DNA of 64,000 nt from Bacteroides helcogenes P 36-108 (GTDB taxonomy: Bacteria; Bacteroidota; Bacteroidia; Bacteroidales; Bacteroidaceae): NCBI RefSeq assembly GCF_000186225.1, contig NC_014933.1:2914001-2978000 (forward strand), written 5' to 3'. Position 1 is the first letter of the stretch. Every line of letters begins with the position of its first letter. The position numbers were made by a program, and so were the translations under genes. Below are positions 24,771 to 33,600 of the stretch, in pieces. The notes beneath the pieces are model-generated. The model had not been told where the DNA came from. It saw only the letters and a list, made by a program, of their open reading frames with translations, and did no database searches.

Positions 24771-25409
24771 ATGGGAAATAAAATTTTACACCTACTTTTA
24801 ATATTTATTTGTATCACCTCATGTAATACAAATAAAAAAGGAGAAAAGATTTCAGATAAAAACTCTTTTATGAATATAGATGAGTTCCTAACTTATCAAC
24901 ACTATAATGACAGTTTGGCTTGTTTAGAAAGCACATCAAATAAAAAAATCTTCTTAGATATACGTTTTGGAGATTCAAAGGAAATGGTGACTAATAAACT
25001 ATTTGTTGCAGTTGAAAATGAATTAATCAAATACGATACGGAGAATTGGTATTTAACACACATGTATAAAGATAACACATTCAAATTTGTGATAGATTGT
25101 AGCTATCACAATGACTCTTTGTATGAAATGTTTTTTGAAGGAGAACTTTTAATTCCAGCAAAAATATCTGATTATGACATAAAAATGGCATTATTCGATT
25201 ATTTTAAAACAGATTTAAAGGATGCCGCAAAATTAAAGCATGATGGTTCCGATTATCGCAACATGTTAAAATATGAAGGTTCAATTAAATACTCATTAGA
25301 TAATGCAACATTTTATATAGTAGATATGCCATTGGAAAAAAAAATGATAGATAATTTAGATATTTCTGAATCACAGGCTATCGCTGACTTTGTTTTTGGT
25401 TCTGAATAA
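24771..25409 (+). CDS. Lipoprotein of unknown function
   Basis: A 212-residue protein from the ATG at 24,771 (the frame to 24,744 adds nine residues before the signal peptide). Signal peptide MGNKILHLLLIFICITSC with lipobox ITSC, then an acidic, soluble alpha/beta domain with IFLDIRFGDSKEMVTNKLFV and DLKDAAKLKHDGSDYRNMLK. I recognise no family. It is AT-rich like the MACPF genes. Lipoproteins carried by phages often block other phages at the envelope (superinfection exclusion), but this is an inference from location only. Confidence 0.6.
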   Translation: MGNKILHLLLIFICITSCNTNKKGEKISDKNSFMNIDEFLTYQHYNDSLACLESTSNKKIFLDIRFGDSKEMVTNKLFVAVENELIKYDTENWYLTHMYKDNTFKFVIDCSYHNDSLYEMFFEGELLIPAKISDYDIKMALFDYFKTDLKDAAKLKHDGSDYRNMLKYEGSIKYSLDNATFYIVDMPLEKKMIDNLDISESQAIADFVFGSE

Positions 25410-25484
25410 TATCATAGTGGTATAGTTTACATAACTTTGTTGCTTACAAAATGCTATTAAGCTATTTTCGAATAAGTGCAAAAA

Positions 25485-25547
25485 ATGCTAAATCTGGTCG
25501 ATGTGCCCCTTGATTTTGAGACAATAGATAAATATTTGAAAGGATGA
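25485..25547 (+). other. 20-codon ORF before cargo unit C
   Basis: A short frame encodes MLNLVDVPLDFETIDKYLKG and stops 9 bases before a terminator hairpin. It lies where small genes precede the hairpin in units A and B. It may be a tiny gene, the end of a deleted gene, or chance. The rest of 25,410-25,876 holds only regulatory structure. Confidence 0.25.
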
Positions 25548-25556
25548 TAAAAGTTG

Positions 25557-25587
25557 AAGCGGAGAAACAAAAAATCTCCGCTTTTCT
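25557..25587 (+). terminator. Terminator hairpin of cargo unit C
   Basis: Perfect 9-bp stem AAGCGGAGA / TCTCCGCTT with an A-rich loop, then TTCTTTTG, whose T run merges with the -33 box of the next promoter, as in unit B. Confidence 0.7.
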
Positions 25588-25618
25588 TTTGCCATTTCAA
25601 AATAAACCCTCATCTTTG
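25588..25618 (+). promoter_or_regulatory. Cargo-unit promoter C
   Basis: TTTG (25,588-25,591), exactly 19 bases, CATCTTTG (25,611-25,618). Third member of the set with a 19-base spacer and a non-T first base of the -7 box. Drives the leader at 25,623 and probably the three-gene operon at 25,877-26,687. Confidence 0.6.
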
Positions 25619-25622
25619 TGGT

Positions 25623-25754
25623 GCGTTTCATTTTGACAAGGCGAGACTGTTCGCCAACTTTCGCCGTTGGCATTTTTTATGTCTAATGGTATCATATAGT
25701 TCCGACCCCCGTGTGGAGTGTTAATGCACCCACTGCCTTGTCAAGGTGAAACGC
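25623..25754 (+). ncRNA. Folded leader C with a 20-bp closing stem and an internal terminator
   Basis: Arms 25,623-25,642 and 25,735-25,754 (GCGTTTCATTTTGACAAGGC / GCCTTGTCAAGGTGAAACGC) pair fully as RNA with two G-U pairs, enclosing 92 bases. Inside, GCCAAC / GTTGGC (25,653-25,671) followed by six T forms a terminator, which competes with GCGA / TCGC just before it. A further hairpin with a T run lies at 25,760-25,780. This looks like an attenuation system. The sequence is unrelated to leaders A and B, but the layout is the same. Confidence 0.55.
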
Positions 25755-25876
25755 AACGGGAAAGCGGAACTTTCTTTTTTGATAAGTTTTCTGATTTTTG
25801 GAGAAAGTTTCCTTCCCGTCTTTCATAGGATTATTGCATTATTCAATATATTGTTTTATTTAAATAGCGTTTCATT

Positions 25877-26152
25877 ATGACAAAACAAGAACAAAGTGCA
25901 TTGTATGCACCACAACCCACAGAGGTCAATGTATTCGAGACCGTCAATGCCCTCACCGGGCAAGTGAACAACCTCCAGCGCAAGTATTATCGCGCTCTGA
26001 CTTCCGACTGCGATATCAAGACCGAAGCAGACAGATGGTATTTCCGTGCCATCGGCTGGACGTGCGCCAGCTTGGTATTCCCGCCTTTGTTTGCGGTTAC
26101 TGCATTGTGCATTTACAAAGCAAAGAAATGCCGGAAAGGAGGTGAGGAATGA
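25877..26152 (+). CDS. Small membrane protein of the mobile element
   Basis: A 91-residue protein: an N-terminal soluble part with NVFETVNALTGQVNNLQRKY, then a hydrophobic segment at about 56-82 (AIGWTCASLVFPPLFAVTAL) and a basic Cys-containing tail (CIYKAKKCRKGGEE). No family recognised. Its stop overlaps the next ATG (ATGA). First gene of a three-gene operon ending near the integrase. Confidence 0.55.
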   Translation: MTKQEQSALYAPQPTEVNVFETVNALTGQVNNLQRKYYRALTSDCDIKTEADRWYFRAIGWTCASLVFPPLFAVTALCIYKAKKCRKGGEE

Positions 26153-26391
26153 ATACTGAAATCACCAATATCGTATTAACGCCCCCCATCAGCCAAACTA
26201 TCTCGATCTTGCAGAATGGCGGTGCTTGTGCTTTTTGCAATTCCATAGATAGGGCTACCGGATTAATCCTGGATTTAAAGGTTGACAATGAAGTTAGTGC
26301 TGATGAGGTTATATCCGTAATAAGTGATTTGCGCATAGTGTCATCCATGATAAAAAGTTTGATTCCAGAAGAGGAAGGAGGTGAACAATGA
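26149..26391 (+). CDS. Small hypothetical protein of the mobile element
   Basis: An 80-residue acidic helical protein (ISQTISILQNGGACAFCNSI; DNEVSADEVISVISDLRIVS) with a C-x-x-C-like pair (CAFC). ATGA overlaps on both sides show translational coupling with the neighbouring genes. Function unknown. Confidence 0.55.
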   Translation: MNTEITNIVLTPPISQTISILQNGGACAFCNSIDRATGLILDLKVDNEVSADEVISVISDLRIVSSMIKSLIPEEEGGEQ

Positions 26392-26687
26392 GAAAGCCCA
26401 TAGGATTCCGTTCTTATCAGGGCGAGGAAGATCCGAACAAGCAGGACGAATTGAAGAAGCAGCAAGCCGAACGGCAAAAAGCCATAGCCGAATTTATAGG
26501 TCATAACTATTCACCTATTGGCGCTACTTCTCAGAAATGTTATAAGACTACTACTGAACTGGTATATGAACTGTCGAACATCGTCAATGTCGCTCCGATG
26601 GAGCTGGCCAGGCAACTGACAGATGCGCGGTATCATGTGGAATATCTGGCAGGACAGCCTTACTGGGTGATGTACGAGAAATCATAA
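26388..26687 (+). CDS. Small hypothetical protein at the operon end
   Basis: A 99-residue protein with a Lys/Gln-rich N-terminal helix (DPNKQDELKKQQAERQKAIA) and a C-terminal alpha/beta part (TTTELVYELSNIVNVAPMEL; YHVEYLAGQPYWVMYE). Probably soluble; possibly DNA-binding from its charge, but no motif. It converges with the integrase gene, and an imperfect inverted repeat lies between them. Confidence 0.55.
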   Translation: MRKPIGFRSYQGEEDPNKQDELKKQQAERQKAIAEFIGHNYSPIGATSQKCYKTTTELVYELSNIVNVAPMELARQLTDARYHVEYLAGQPYWVMYEKS

Positions 26688-26693
26688 ATTCGT

Positions 26694-26741
26694 GCGGCTG
26701 CACCTTCTTTTGTACGAACTTGTACAAATCGGTGCAACCGC
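26694..26741. repeat. Imperfect inverted repeat between convergent operon and integrase
   Basis: Arms 26,694-26,715 and 26,722-26,741 (GCGGCTGCACC...TTTTGTAC / GTACAAAT...GGTGCAACCGC) with a 6-base loop and a few mismatches. No T run, so it may be a bidirectional terminator, an operator or an integrase arm site. Confidence 0.45.
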
Positions 26742-26802
26742 GTTTCTTTGATAGCTAACACATTATGAATTATCCGCACGATTGCACGATTTTTAGTCTC
26801 TA

Positions 26803-27969
26803 TTATAGGGTGAAGCTATTGAAACATTGCATACCTTCTCGCTTACTCTCATCCATAACGTGCGCATAAATCATCGTTTCCCGGATATTACTGTGTCCAA
26901 GCAATTTTTGCAGGCTGGACAAATCTTTCGTTTTTCGGAGATAAATTGTCGCAAACGTATGTCTTCCCGTTTTGGCCGATATTTTTTTGTTAATTCCCAG
27001 CTCTTTGGCGATAGCTTTCAGTTGTCGGTTGACAACTTGATCGCATTGTACATTCCTAAAGAGACGTCCTTCTTCTCTATCTTCAGCCCACTCTTCCAGA
27101 AGTTTTAAGGCTGGTATCGGCATTGGTATTTTAATGGGTTCCGGTTTGCAATTCCGGTTCTTGACACGATAATAGGTTAATACGTTATTGTTCACTTGCT
27201 CGATACAGAGCATACGTGCATCCGTAATATGCATGCTCGTGAAACACATGAAAAGAAAGAAAGCCAAAGTTAGCTGAAGCTTTTCCGGTAATGTTCTCTG
27301 ATAGTATAAATGCACAAATTGCATCAATTCTTCTTCCGTCAAATAATCTACATCGCTCTTTATCCTTTTGATATGAAACTCCTGAAAGGGATTTTCTTCT
27401 ATATAACCCTTTCTGTAGGCTGCGGTGACGTATATCTTGATTGTGGACATATTGCGTTGTGCGGTTATCTCCGTGTTTCCGAGCTCTTTTTTCATATAAA
27501 TCAGGTAGTCGGACAAGTAATCCGGAGTAAGCTCCCGGAACTGTAACAATTCATTATACGCCTTGAACTTTTTCATGCAACTCAAATGATGCTTGAATGT
27601 CCCCATTTCTATGCGTCGGCTGTAGCTCTTCATATACTCCTTCACGAAATCATGGAAGGTTTTGTAATCGCTCGGATTGTTATACTCTCTCATGAAAATA
27701 TCTTTCGTCAGAGCCTGGTTCCTCAACCGGAACTTTACTAATATGTCGTTGACACGTGCCTTTTGATTGTTCACAATGAGGTTTATATCCTTTGCCTCTT
27801 TGCTGTTCCCTTTGAGAAGCCCGCTTTTCTCATCAAACTTAGTAACGGGTACAGATACTTTGCAGGGGAGCATCAACTTTTCCTTGCCGATATAAAAGGT
27901 TATATATAGCGGAGCATTGCCTTCTTTGGTCAATCTCTGCTTGTTTTGAATGACTCTTACCGTACTCAT
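26803..27969 (-). CDS. Tyrosine recombinase (integrase) of the mobile element
   Basis: A 388-residue Bacteroides-type phage/ICE integrase. Domains: N-terminal arm-binding part (residues 1-60, VRVIQNKQRLTKEGNAPLYI), SAM-like core-binding domain (about 100-190, FHDFVKEYMKSYSRRIEMGT) and catalytic domain (about 205-388). The C-terminal active-site residues are present: R in TGRHTFAT, H in LLGHSN and the nucleophile Y in MIYAHV. The first catalytic Arg is not in its usual place: the box reads CFTSMHITDARML, with His where GLR or GMR normally stands. Loss of Arg I is known in the CTnDOT integrase. It lies 180 bases from the tRNA-Arg 3' end, which is the likely attachment site. Confidence 0.9.
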   Translation of the reverse strand: MSTVRVIQNKQRLTKEGNAPLYITFYIGKEKLMLPCKVSVPVTKFDEKSGLLKGNSKEAKDINLIVNNQKARVNDILVKFRLRNQALTKDIFMREYNNPSDYKTFHDFVKEYMKSYSRRIEMGTFKHHLSCMKKFKAYNELLQFRELTPDYLSDYLIYMKKELGNTEITAQRNMSTIKIYVTAAYRKGYIEENPFQEFHIKRIKSDVDYLTEEELMQFVHLYYQRTLPEKLQLTLAFFLFMCFTSMHITDARMLCIEQVNNNVLTYYRVKNRNCKPEPIKIPMPIPALKLLEEWAEDREEGRLFRNVQCDQVVNRQLKAIAKELGINKKISAKTGRHTFATIYLRKTKDLSSLQKLLGHSNIRETMIYAHVMDESKREGMQCFNSFTL

Positions 27970-28101
27970 TTTTGTTTTCTAAATTATTTCTACCCATTGG
28001 AAAAATAAGGTCACAGAAAGCTGTGTTTCTGCTATGTTACCTACTTTTTGCACAAATTCTTCTGAAAAAGGTAAGGTAGTAAATTATTGATATACAGCTA
28101 A

Positions 28102-28149
28102 ACAACGAAAGGCAAGCAGTCTTTTTATCGACTACTTGCCTTTTCGTTG

Positions 28150-28150
<1 letters not shown>
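28102..28150 (-). terminator. tRNA-Arg terminator hairpin
   Basis: Arms around 28,102-28,121 and 28,130-28,150 (ACAACGAAAGGCAAGCAGTC / GACTACTTGCCTTTTCGTTG) form a long stem with one mismatch and one bulge, next to the 3' end of the tRNA. It may also mark the element-chromosome junction. Confidence 0.6.
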
Positions 28151-28223
<73 letters not shown>

Positions 28224-28239
28224 ATCCTTAATTGCGGTG

Positions 28240-28270
28240 CAAAGGTACGTATTTTTATGAAATCTCCAAA
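28240..28270 (-). promoter_or_regulatory. tRNA-Arg promoter
   Basis: On the minus strand TTTG, 19 bases, TACCTTTG (-7 box at 28,240-28,247), a perfect Bacteroides promoter 16 bases upstream of the tRNA. Confidence 0.85.
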
Positions 28271-28399
28271 TTTTTGTATCTAAAAAAGTAGATTACTTCT
28301 AAATAAAAAATGACGTTAATATAATAAAAGTAATAATTTGTTATCAGTAAAAATGGCCTGAAAGCAATGAGGAGGAGTAAAATGAATTACCGCTTATCA

Positions 28400-29854
28400 T
28401 TATAATCCTAATGGAAAATCACTAATATACCAAAAAAACAATAAGAGAGTCCATGACAAAAGAATTGATACAGAATATCTCCAAGTATATTTAAGCAAAG
28501 ACCCGTAGGTGGATTTTTTATCATACTGTTGCATATAAGTCAGCACAAGAGGCATATAAAACATAAAAGGAGTGATGGCATTCGTTGCACTGTCACCAAT
28601 ACGGAAAGCACACTGTGTCATTTCCGGAGAAATGCCCATACCAGCTAATACAGGAACAAAGATAAAAGACATAAAAGCCCATTTGGAGGTTGCAGAAACC
28701 ATAATAAGATTTACAAGAGCTGTAAATAATATAAATAGAATCAATATCCACAAGCTATCCAAGCGGACAGAAGAAAGCAAATCTGCCCCGATAATTGCTA
28801 TGCACTTATCCAAATGGGAGTATTCAAAACAAGCAAACATCTGTGAAGCAAAAAAGGCTATGACAAAATAAACACTCAACAATTTCATTGGTTGAGTCAA
28901 CCCTTCTATTACATCTCCATCAGTCCTATAGCGCCCGGATGCAAAACCATACACCATTCCCATCAATCCGATGCCAAAAGAAAGTAAGAAAAGAATCCCG
29001 ACCATAAACGGAGAACGAATCAATCCGCCATTAACCCCTTTCAATATTCCCCAAGAAGAAAAAGTAGCCCACAATATTATCACCATATACAACAAACCAA
29101 TCAGAAGTGCGTTCATCATAGACCTTCGTTCTTTACGGGATAACTGCTTATAACCGATAAAACGGACATCTCCTTCATATTCACCCAATAATGGCAACAA
29201 ACTTCTACGAGTGATATGGTAAATGATATAACCCAATAAAAAAGTAGATACACAAAAGAAATAATAGTTGCACAAAGGTCCTGTCTGGCCTGGAGCAATA
29301 TTTGCCATATCGGCAGCTTCCTGTGTCGTCGCTGCAATCATCGGATCTAAAGTGCTCAGAAGAATGTTGGCACTATATCCGCATGATACAGAAACGTAGG
29401 CTGTTATTATTCCGCCGACGGGGTGCAATCCGACCGAATGAAACAATGTTGCAGCGATAGGCAGCAAAATGATGTACCCCGCATCTCCCACTATATTGGA
29501 TAGTAGCCCCAAAGTGATTACCCATAGTATAATACGCTGCGGATGCCTGTTTTCACGTACTCTACAACGGATGCAAGCATCGATAAAGCCCGAATGTTGT
29601 GCTATGCCGATACCGAACATCGCTACAATGACCATCCCCAATGGAGCAAAACCTGTGAAATTCGTTATTGCATGTCTTAGCAGCCAACGAATACCTTCAG
29701 GACTCAGCAAACTTTGGACACGTATTTCTTCTCCCGTTTCAGGCCGCAACACACTCAGACCATAAACATCGAATATCCATGACAAAAAGATTACTGCCAA
29801 AGTGAACAGGCAGAACATTGTAGCCGGGTGAGGCATAAACCATTTATTCTTCAT
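28400..29854 (-). CDS. AbgT-family transporter
   Basis: A 484-residue polytopic membrane protein, taking the ATG at 29,854 (MKNKWFMPHPATMF); the open frame continues upstream but overlaps the response-regulator gene. It has the AbgT pattern: an N-terminal PHPATMF entry, FTGFAPLGMVIVAMFGIGIA, LLSNIVGDAGYIILLPIAAT and SVSCGYSANILLSTLDPMIA, and a C-terminal half with IVSATSKWAFMSFIFVPVLA-like repeats. Family members export sulfonamides or take up p-aminobenzoyl-glutamate. It follows the response regulator by 13 bases, so it probably shares an operon with the sensor kinase and regulator. Confidence 0.85.
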   Translation of the reverse strand: MKNKWFMPHPATMFCLFTLAVIFLSWIFDVYGLSVLRPETGEEIRVQSLLSPEGIRWLLRHAITNFTGFAPLGMVIVAMFGIGIAQHSGFIDACIRCRVRENRHPQRIILWVITLGLLSNIVGDAGYIILLPIAATLFHSVGLHPVGGIITAYVSVSCGYSANILLSTLDPMIAATTQEAADMANIAPGQTGPLCNYYFFCVSTFLLGYIIYHITRRSLLPLLGEYEGDVRFIGYKQLSRKERRSMMNALLIGLLYMVIILWATFSSWGILKGVNGGLIRSPFMVGILFLLSFGIGLMGMVYGFASGRYRTDGDVIEGLTQPMKLLSVYFVIAFFASQMFACFEYSHLDKCIAIIGADLLSSVRLDSLWILILFILFTALVNLIMVSATSKWAFMSFIFVPVLAGMGISPEMTQCAFRIGDSATNAITPFMFYMPLVLTYMQQYDKKSTYGSLLKYTWRYSVSILLSWTLLLFFWYISDFPLGL

Positions 29855-29867
29855 AGGATTCCAATAG

Positions 29868-30596
29868 TTATTCCTCATCAGCTTCCAAACGGTCAATATC
29901 CAGAATACGCAGTTCCAGAGCACGTACCACCAAACGCGTGGCATTCACCCCTACCCGTTCACCCACGGAAAAGAGACGTCCCACCAAATCATTCTGGCGC
30001 TTTTCCAATGACTTTACTCCAAAAGGCATCCCCTTGAGATTAGCAATCATATCCTTGGTATATCCCAAAGCAAGGTGACGCAGAAAACGCTCATCATATT
30101 CATCTATATCATAGCAGATTATGGCTTCTTGGCGTTTGGCGTCATTCAATACAGATTTCCGGAAACGCTCCACAATTTTTTCGAGAATAGGATAATTGAA
30201 TACAAGTTTTTTTCCATCCATCACCGCTTGTACATCTGTTTTAGTCAGTAATTCGCCTGTCTTCAGAATAATTCCGTCAGCACCGGCATCAAGTATATCC
30301 ACCCACAATTTCTCGTTCAATATCTCACCGGTAAATATTAGTACGTGTACACCGGGATAGCGCTTGCATATATTATGACAAATGTCCACTCCGACTGTAG
30401 TAGAGCCTCCTAAGCCCAAATCAAGCAATACAAGATCGGGAACCTCGGTCTCTATCAGCGGCCAGAACTCCTGTTCTGTCATGGCTGTACCGATAACTTC
30501 AGCAGCCGGTATTTCATGGCGAAAAATTTCTTCCGTACCTTTCAATTCAAGTTTGACATCTTCGACAATGATTACTTTAAATTTCTTTCTTTCCAT
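29868..30596 (-). CDS. Response regulator (receiver domain, DUF5932-like)
   Basis: A 242-residue protein. Residues 5-130 form a receiver domain: acidic E11-D12 (VIIVED), phosphoacceptor D59 in DLVLLDLGLGG, T in LIFTGE and K in GIILKTGE. The C-terminal domain (about 150-242, FLRHLALGYTKDMIANLKGM; RVGVNATRLVVRALELRILD) looks like a modified LuxR/NarL-type helix-turn-helix. It starts 51 bases after the stop of the large sensor kinase, its likely partner, and controls the pair or the AbgT transporter by inference. Confidence 0.85.
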   Translation of the reverse strand: MERKKFKVIIVEDVKLELKGTEEIFRHEIPAAEVIGTAMTEQEFWPLIETEVPDLVLLDLGLGGSTTVGVDICHNICKRYPGVHVLIFTGEILNEKLWVDILDAGADGIILKTGELLTKTDVQAVMDGKKLVFNYPILEKIVERFRKSVLNDAKRQEAIICYDIDEYDERFLRHLALGYTKDMIANLKGMPFGVKSLEKRQNDLVGRLFSVGERVGVNATRLVVRALELRILDIDRLEADEE

Positions 30597-30647
30597 ATTA
30601 TACTATTATAAATAACGAACTAAAAAAATAAGAAATGAATCACCTCA

Positions 30648-33600
30648 CTACTTTCTTTTTCTCGGAATAGTAAAATATACGGTATATCCCCCATTCTCGT
30701 CAGGCTCTGCATTTATGCGACAACCCCGGCAACCGGCAAATTCATCATGTTCGCGAATGATTTGCTTGCAAACCAGATATTCTGTTCCATGCAGCTCTCC
30801 CTTTTCACTGGTTATCATACGCGCAAGATTGGGATAGAACAGTTGATTTAATTCTTCACGTGTCTTTTCCCTCCGCGTGTCTGTGAATAAAAAGCGTATA
30901 TATGCCCCATCTACTGCAGCACTAAGTGATATCTCTCCTTCGGCAGAAACAGAAAGCGCTTCGTCTATCAAATTCTCCAATAGGAAATTCAACTGGTTCA
31001 AATCACCGATGACCGATTCATCCAATCCTTCAGTCCGGAGCAAAACCCTCTGCCTGTTATCCTTATTCCTTTTACGGAAATACTTTTCTGCAGCATTCAT
31101 CAGTTCCGATACCGGAACAATGGTACGCCTGAAAGTCACTTCTTCCAACTGGCGGGATGCACAGGAACTGAGTATTGTAAATATGCCTTTGTAATACTCT
31201 ATCAATTCACCGATAGCCGCCACAGTTTCCTGTTCTTCAACTGCCGCAAACTGCCCCGAACGCAATTTACCAATCAATTGTTTTATTTTGTTCGGATAAT
31301 AGGCAGTCTCATGCTTTATGGTGGAAAGACAATTGTCAAGAACCATATTTTGCACATGTAGCAGGCTGTCCCCTCTGGAAGCACGCCGCACTTCATCTTG
31401 TGCCGCTTCGATGTCCCTATATTTAGTGGCCAGTCTCACTACTGAATTGAATATGACGGCAGCCACGTAACGTGCTGTCAATTCCAAAAGCAGACGGTCA
31501 CTCTCCTGCTCCGTACCTTCCCTGCGTTCCAAATACAAAACGCCTACACAAAACGAGGCGCTGCCCGCCTCCACCACAAGAGGTAGAGCCTGCCTTCCGT
31601 TTTCTGCCAAATACGCCTGTTTTTCAAAACAACATTGCACAAATCCTTTCCTATACGGTTCTGCCTCCAATTGTTCCTCAGGAGGGTTGGATGCGTACTC
31701 CAACCGACACATATCCTCATTATATACAGCAATACCCAGCCGATCTATGCTCAGCAGTTCATTCACCGCATCAAAAGCAGAATTTACTATCTGTTGTGGA
31801 ATATATTTCAAAATATCCTCCTCACGTTGACACGCTTCATCCGTGTCGGAAACCGGCGGCAAAGAAGCACCGGACACCTGCTTGTTGATTTCCAAAACCT
31901 GCTCCAGATTCCACCTGTTCACTAACCGTTTCCGAATATAAAGAATATAATACCCCAGCAAAAGCACAAAAAGCAGAATGATACCCAACAGAATCCCCAC
32001 CAGCTTGTTATTAGTGGAGCGCTCCAATAAACGGCAATACTCTTCCAACGATTGATCTTCCCCCAGCAGCTTGTACAAAGTAGTATAAGCAGCATTGTTA
32101 TAACTATAATCATTCCATTGCTTCAAAGCCAAAAATGCGACAGCAGCCTCATTTCGGATGTCGAGAATAACGTGAAAATCAGAGTTAAACATCTCATTCC
32201 ACCAATCCAGTTCGGCAGAAGGCCCGTCACCTGTCAGCGTCATAAAACGATGAGGAGAAAGAGCATATTTTTCATAATGTGCATTCAGATAGTATATAGC
32301 AGAATCCGCAAATAGCAAAGCCTGTTCATAATTTCCCTCTATATTGCTATAATAAGCATTATTGGCAAAGTCTGAAGCGATATCCAACAGAGTTTCATAC
32401 TCATTTCGTTCGGCCGATACCACAGAGTCAGAAGCCATCACACCGGTAGTGTTTTCTACCGTTTTACCACAAGATGACAGCCCCAAAGACAATACCAGAC
32501 ACAAAACAGTCAGCACATTACGAACTCCTTTCGGCAAACGGAAGTAAAAACGACTTCCCTTCCCCAATACACTTTCCACATCGAAAAGACATATTTTAAA
32601 CAAATCGCTCGTTTTCCGATACTTTTCTATGATTCCTCTGCAATTCATCAGTCCGAAACCACTTCCCTTATTTTTACGCAATTCTTCTTGATCTATGGCA
32701 CTATCCATGCCTATATCTTTCGAGTCATACACTTTTTCACCGACAATACGACTCACATCTTCCACTGACAGACCGTATCCGTTATCTTCTACGGAAATCT
32801 CTACATAATCCTCAAACGAACGGGCATACACTTTTACCACACCTCCCCACCCTGTATATTTTCGTGCATTTTCTGCCAAGGTATTAATCATAAACAATGT
32901 CAAGGCTTTATCTGCTTTCACCCAAGCATCTGTTGGAATGATTTCCAAATGCTGCTGTTTCATTTCAAAAGCACGGTTACCCTTACGTAGCAAGTCAAAA
33001 AGGTCGTTCAATTCAAAGGTTTCAATATTCAGACTCAAGACCCCTTGTTTCATTTTAATCCACAAAGCCAAAATATCATTATACTCATTTATGGTCGTCA
33101 CCAGCTCATCGATATATTGATATTTTCCCTCCTTGATGCTTTCATCGTTAATAAAACCTTTCTCATTCAATTTATGCACCTCATTTATAATGCGATCTAT
33201 ATACGGATAAATGCCATTGACTATGGACATACATGACTTCTTGATCAGATTCTGCCGTTTATTTTCGGCAATATGCCGTTCATGAACATAACGTTGTTTT
33301 TCCAGCCTTCGACGCTCATCTCCCAAAGAAATGGAAGTCATTCCATTATCCAACGCCCATTGTATATAAGGATTTACAATCTTCATCATTGCCAGTTCAT
33401 CCTTCCTCATCCGTTGCGGAAGCACTAACTGCCGATTTACGATACGCACATTCTTCATCCCGAACAATTCTTCCATTTTTGGAGCGACAGCAGTCTGAAT
33501 GGCATCAACGACCTCCTCCTCCATCTCCGCATCCGACGGAATGGATGACATTATCTGTTGGCAGATGTCCAGCATTTCTTGCAGACGGTGCAGGTGCAAT

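Noticed and set aside
19779..26687. Retron or diversity-generating retroelement in the cargo region
   Set aside because: The folded leaders recall such RNAs, but no reverse transcriptase gene or template/variable repeat is present.
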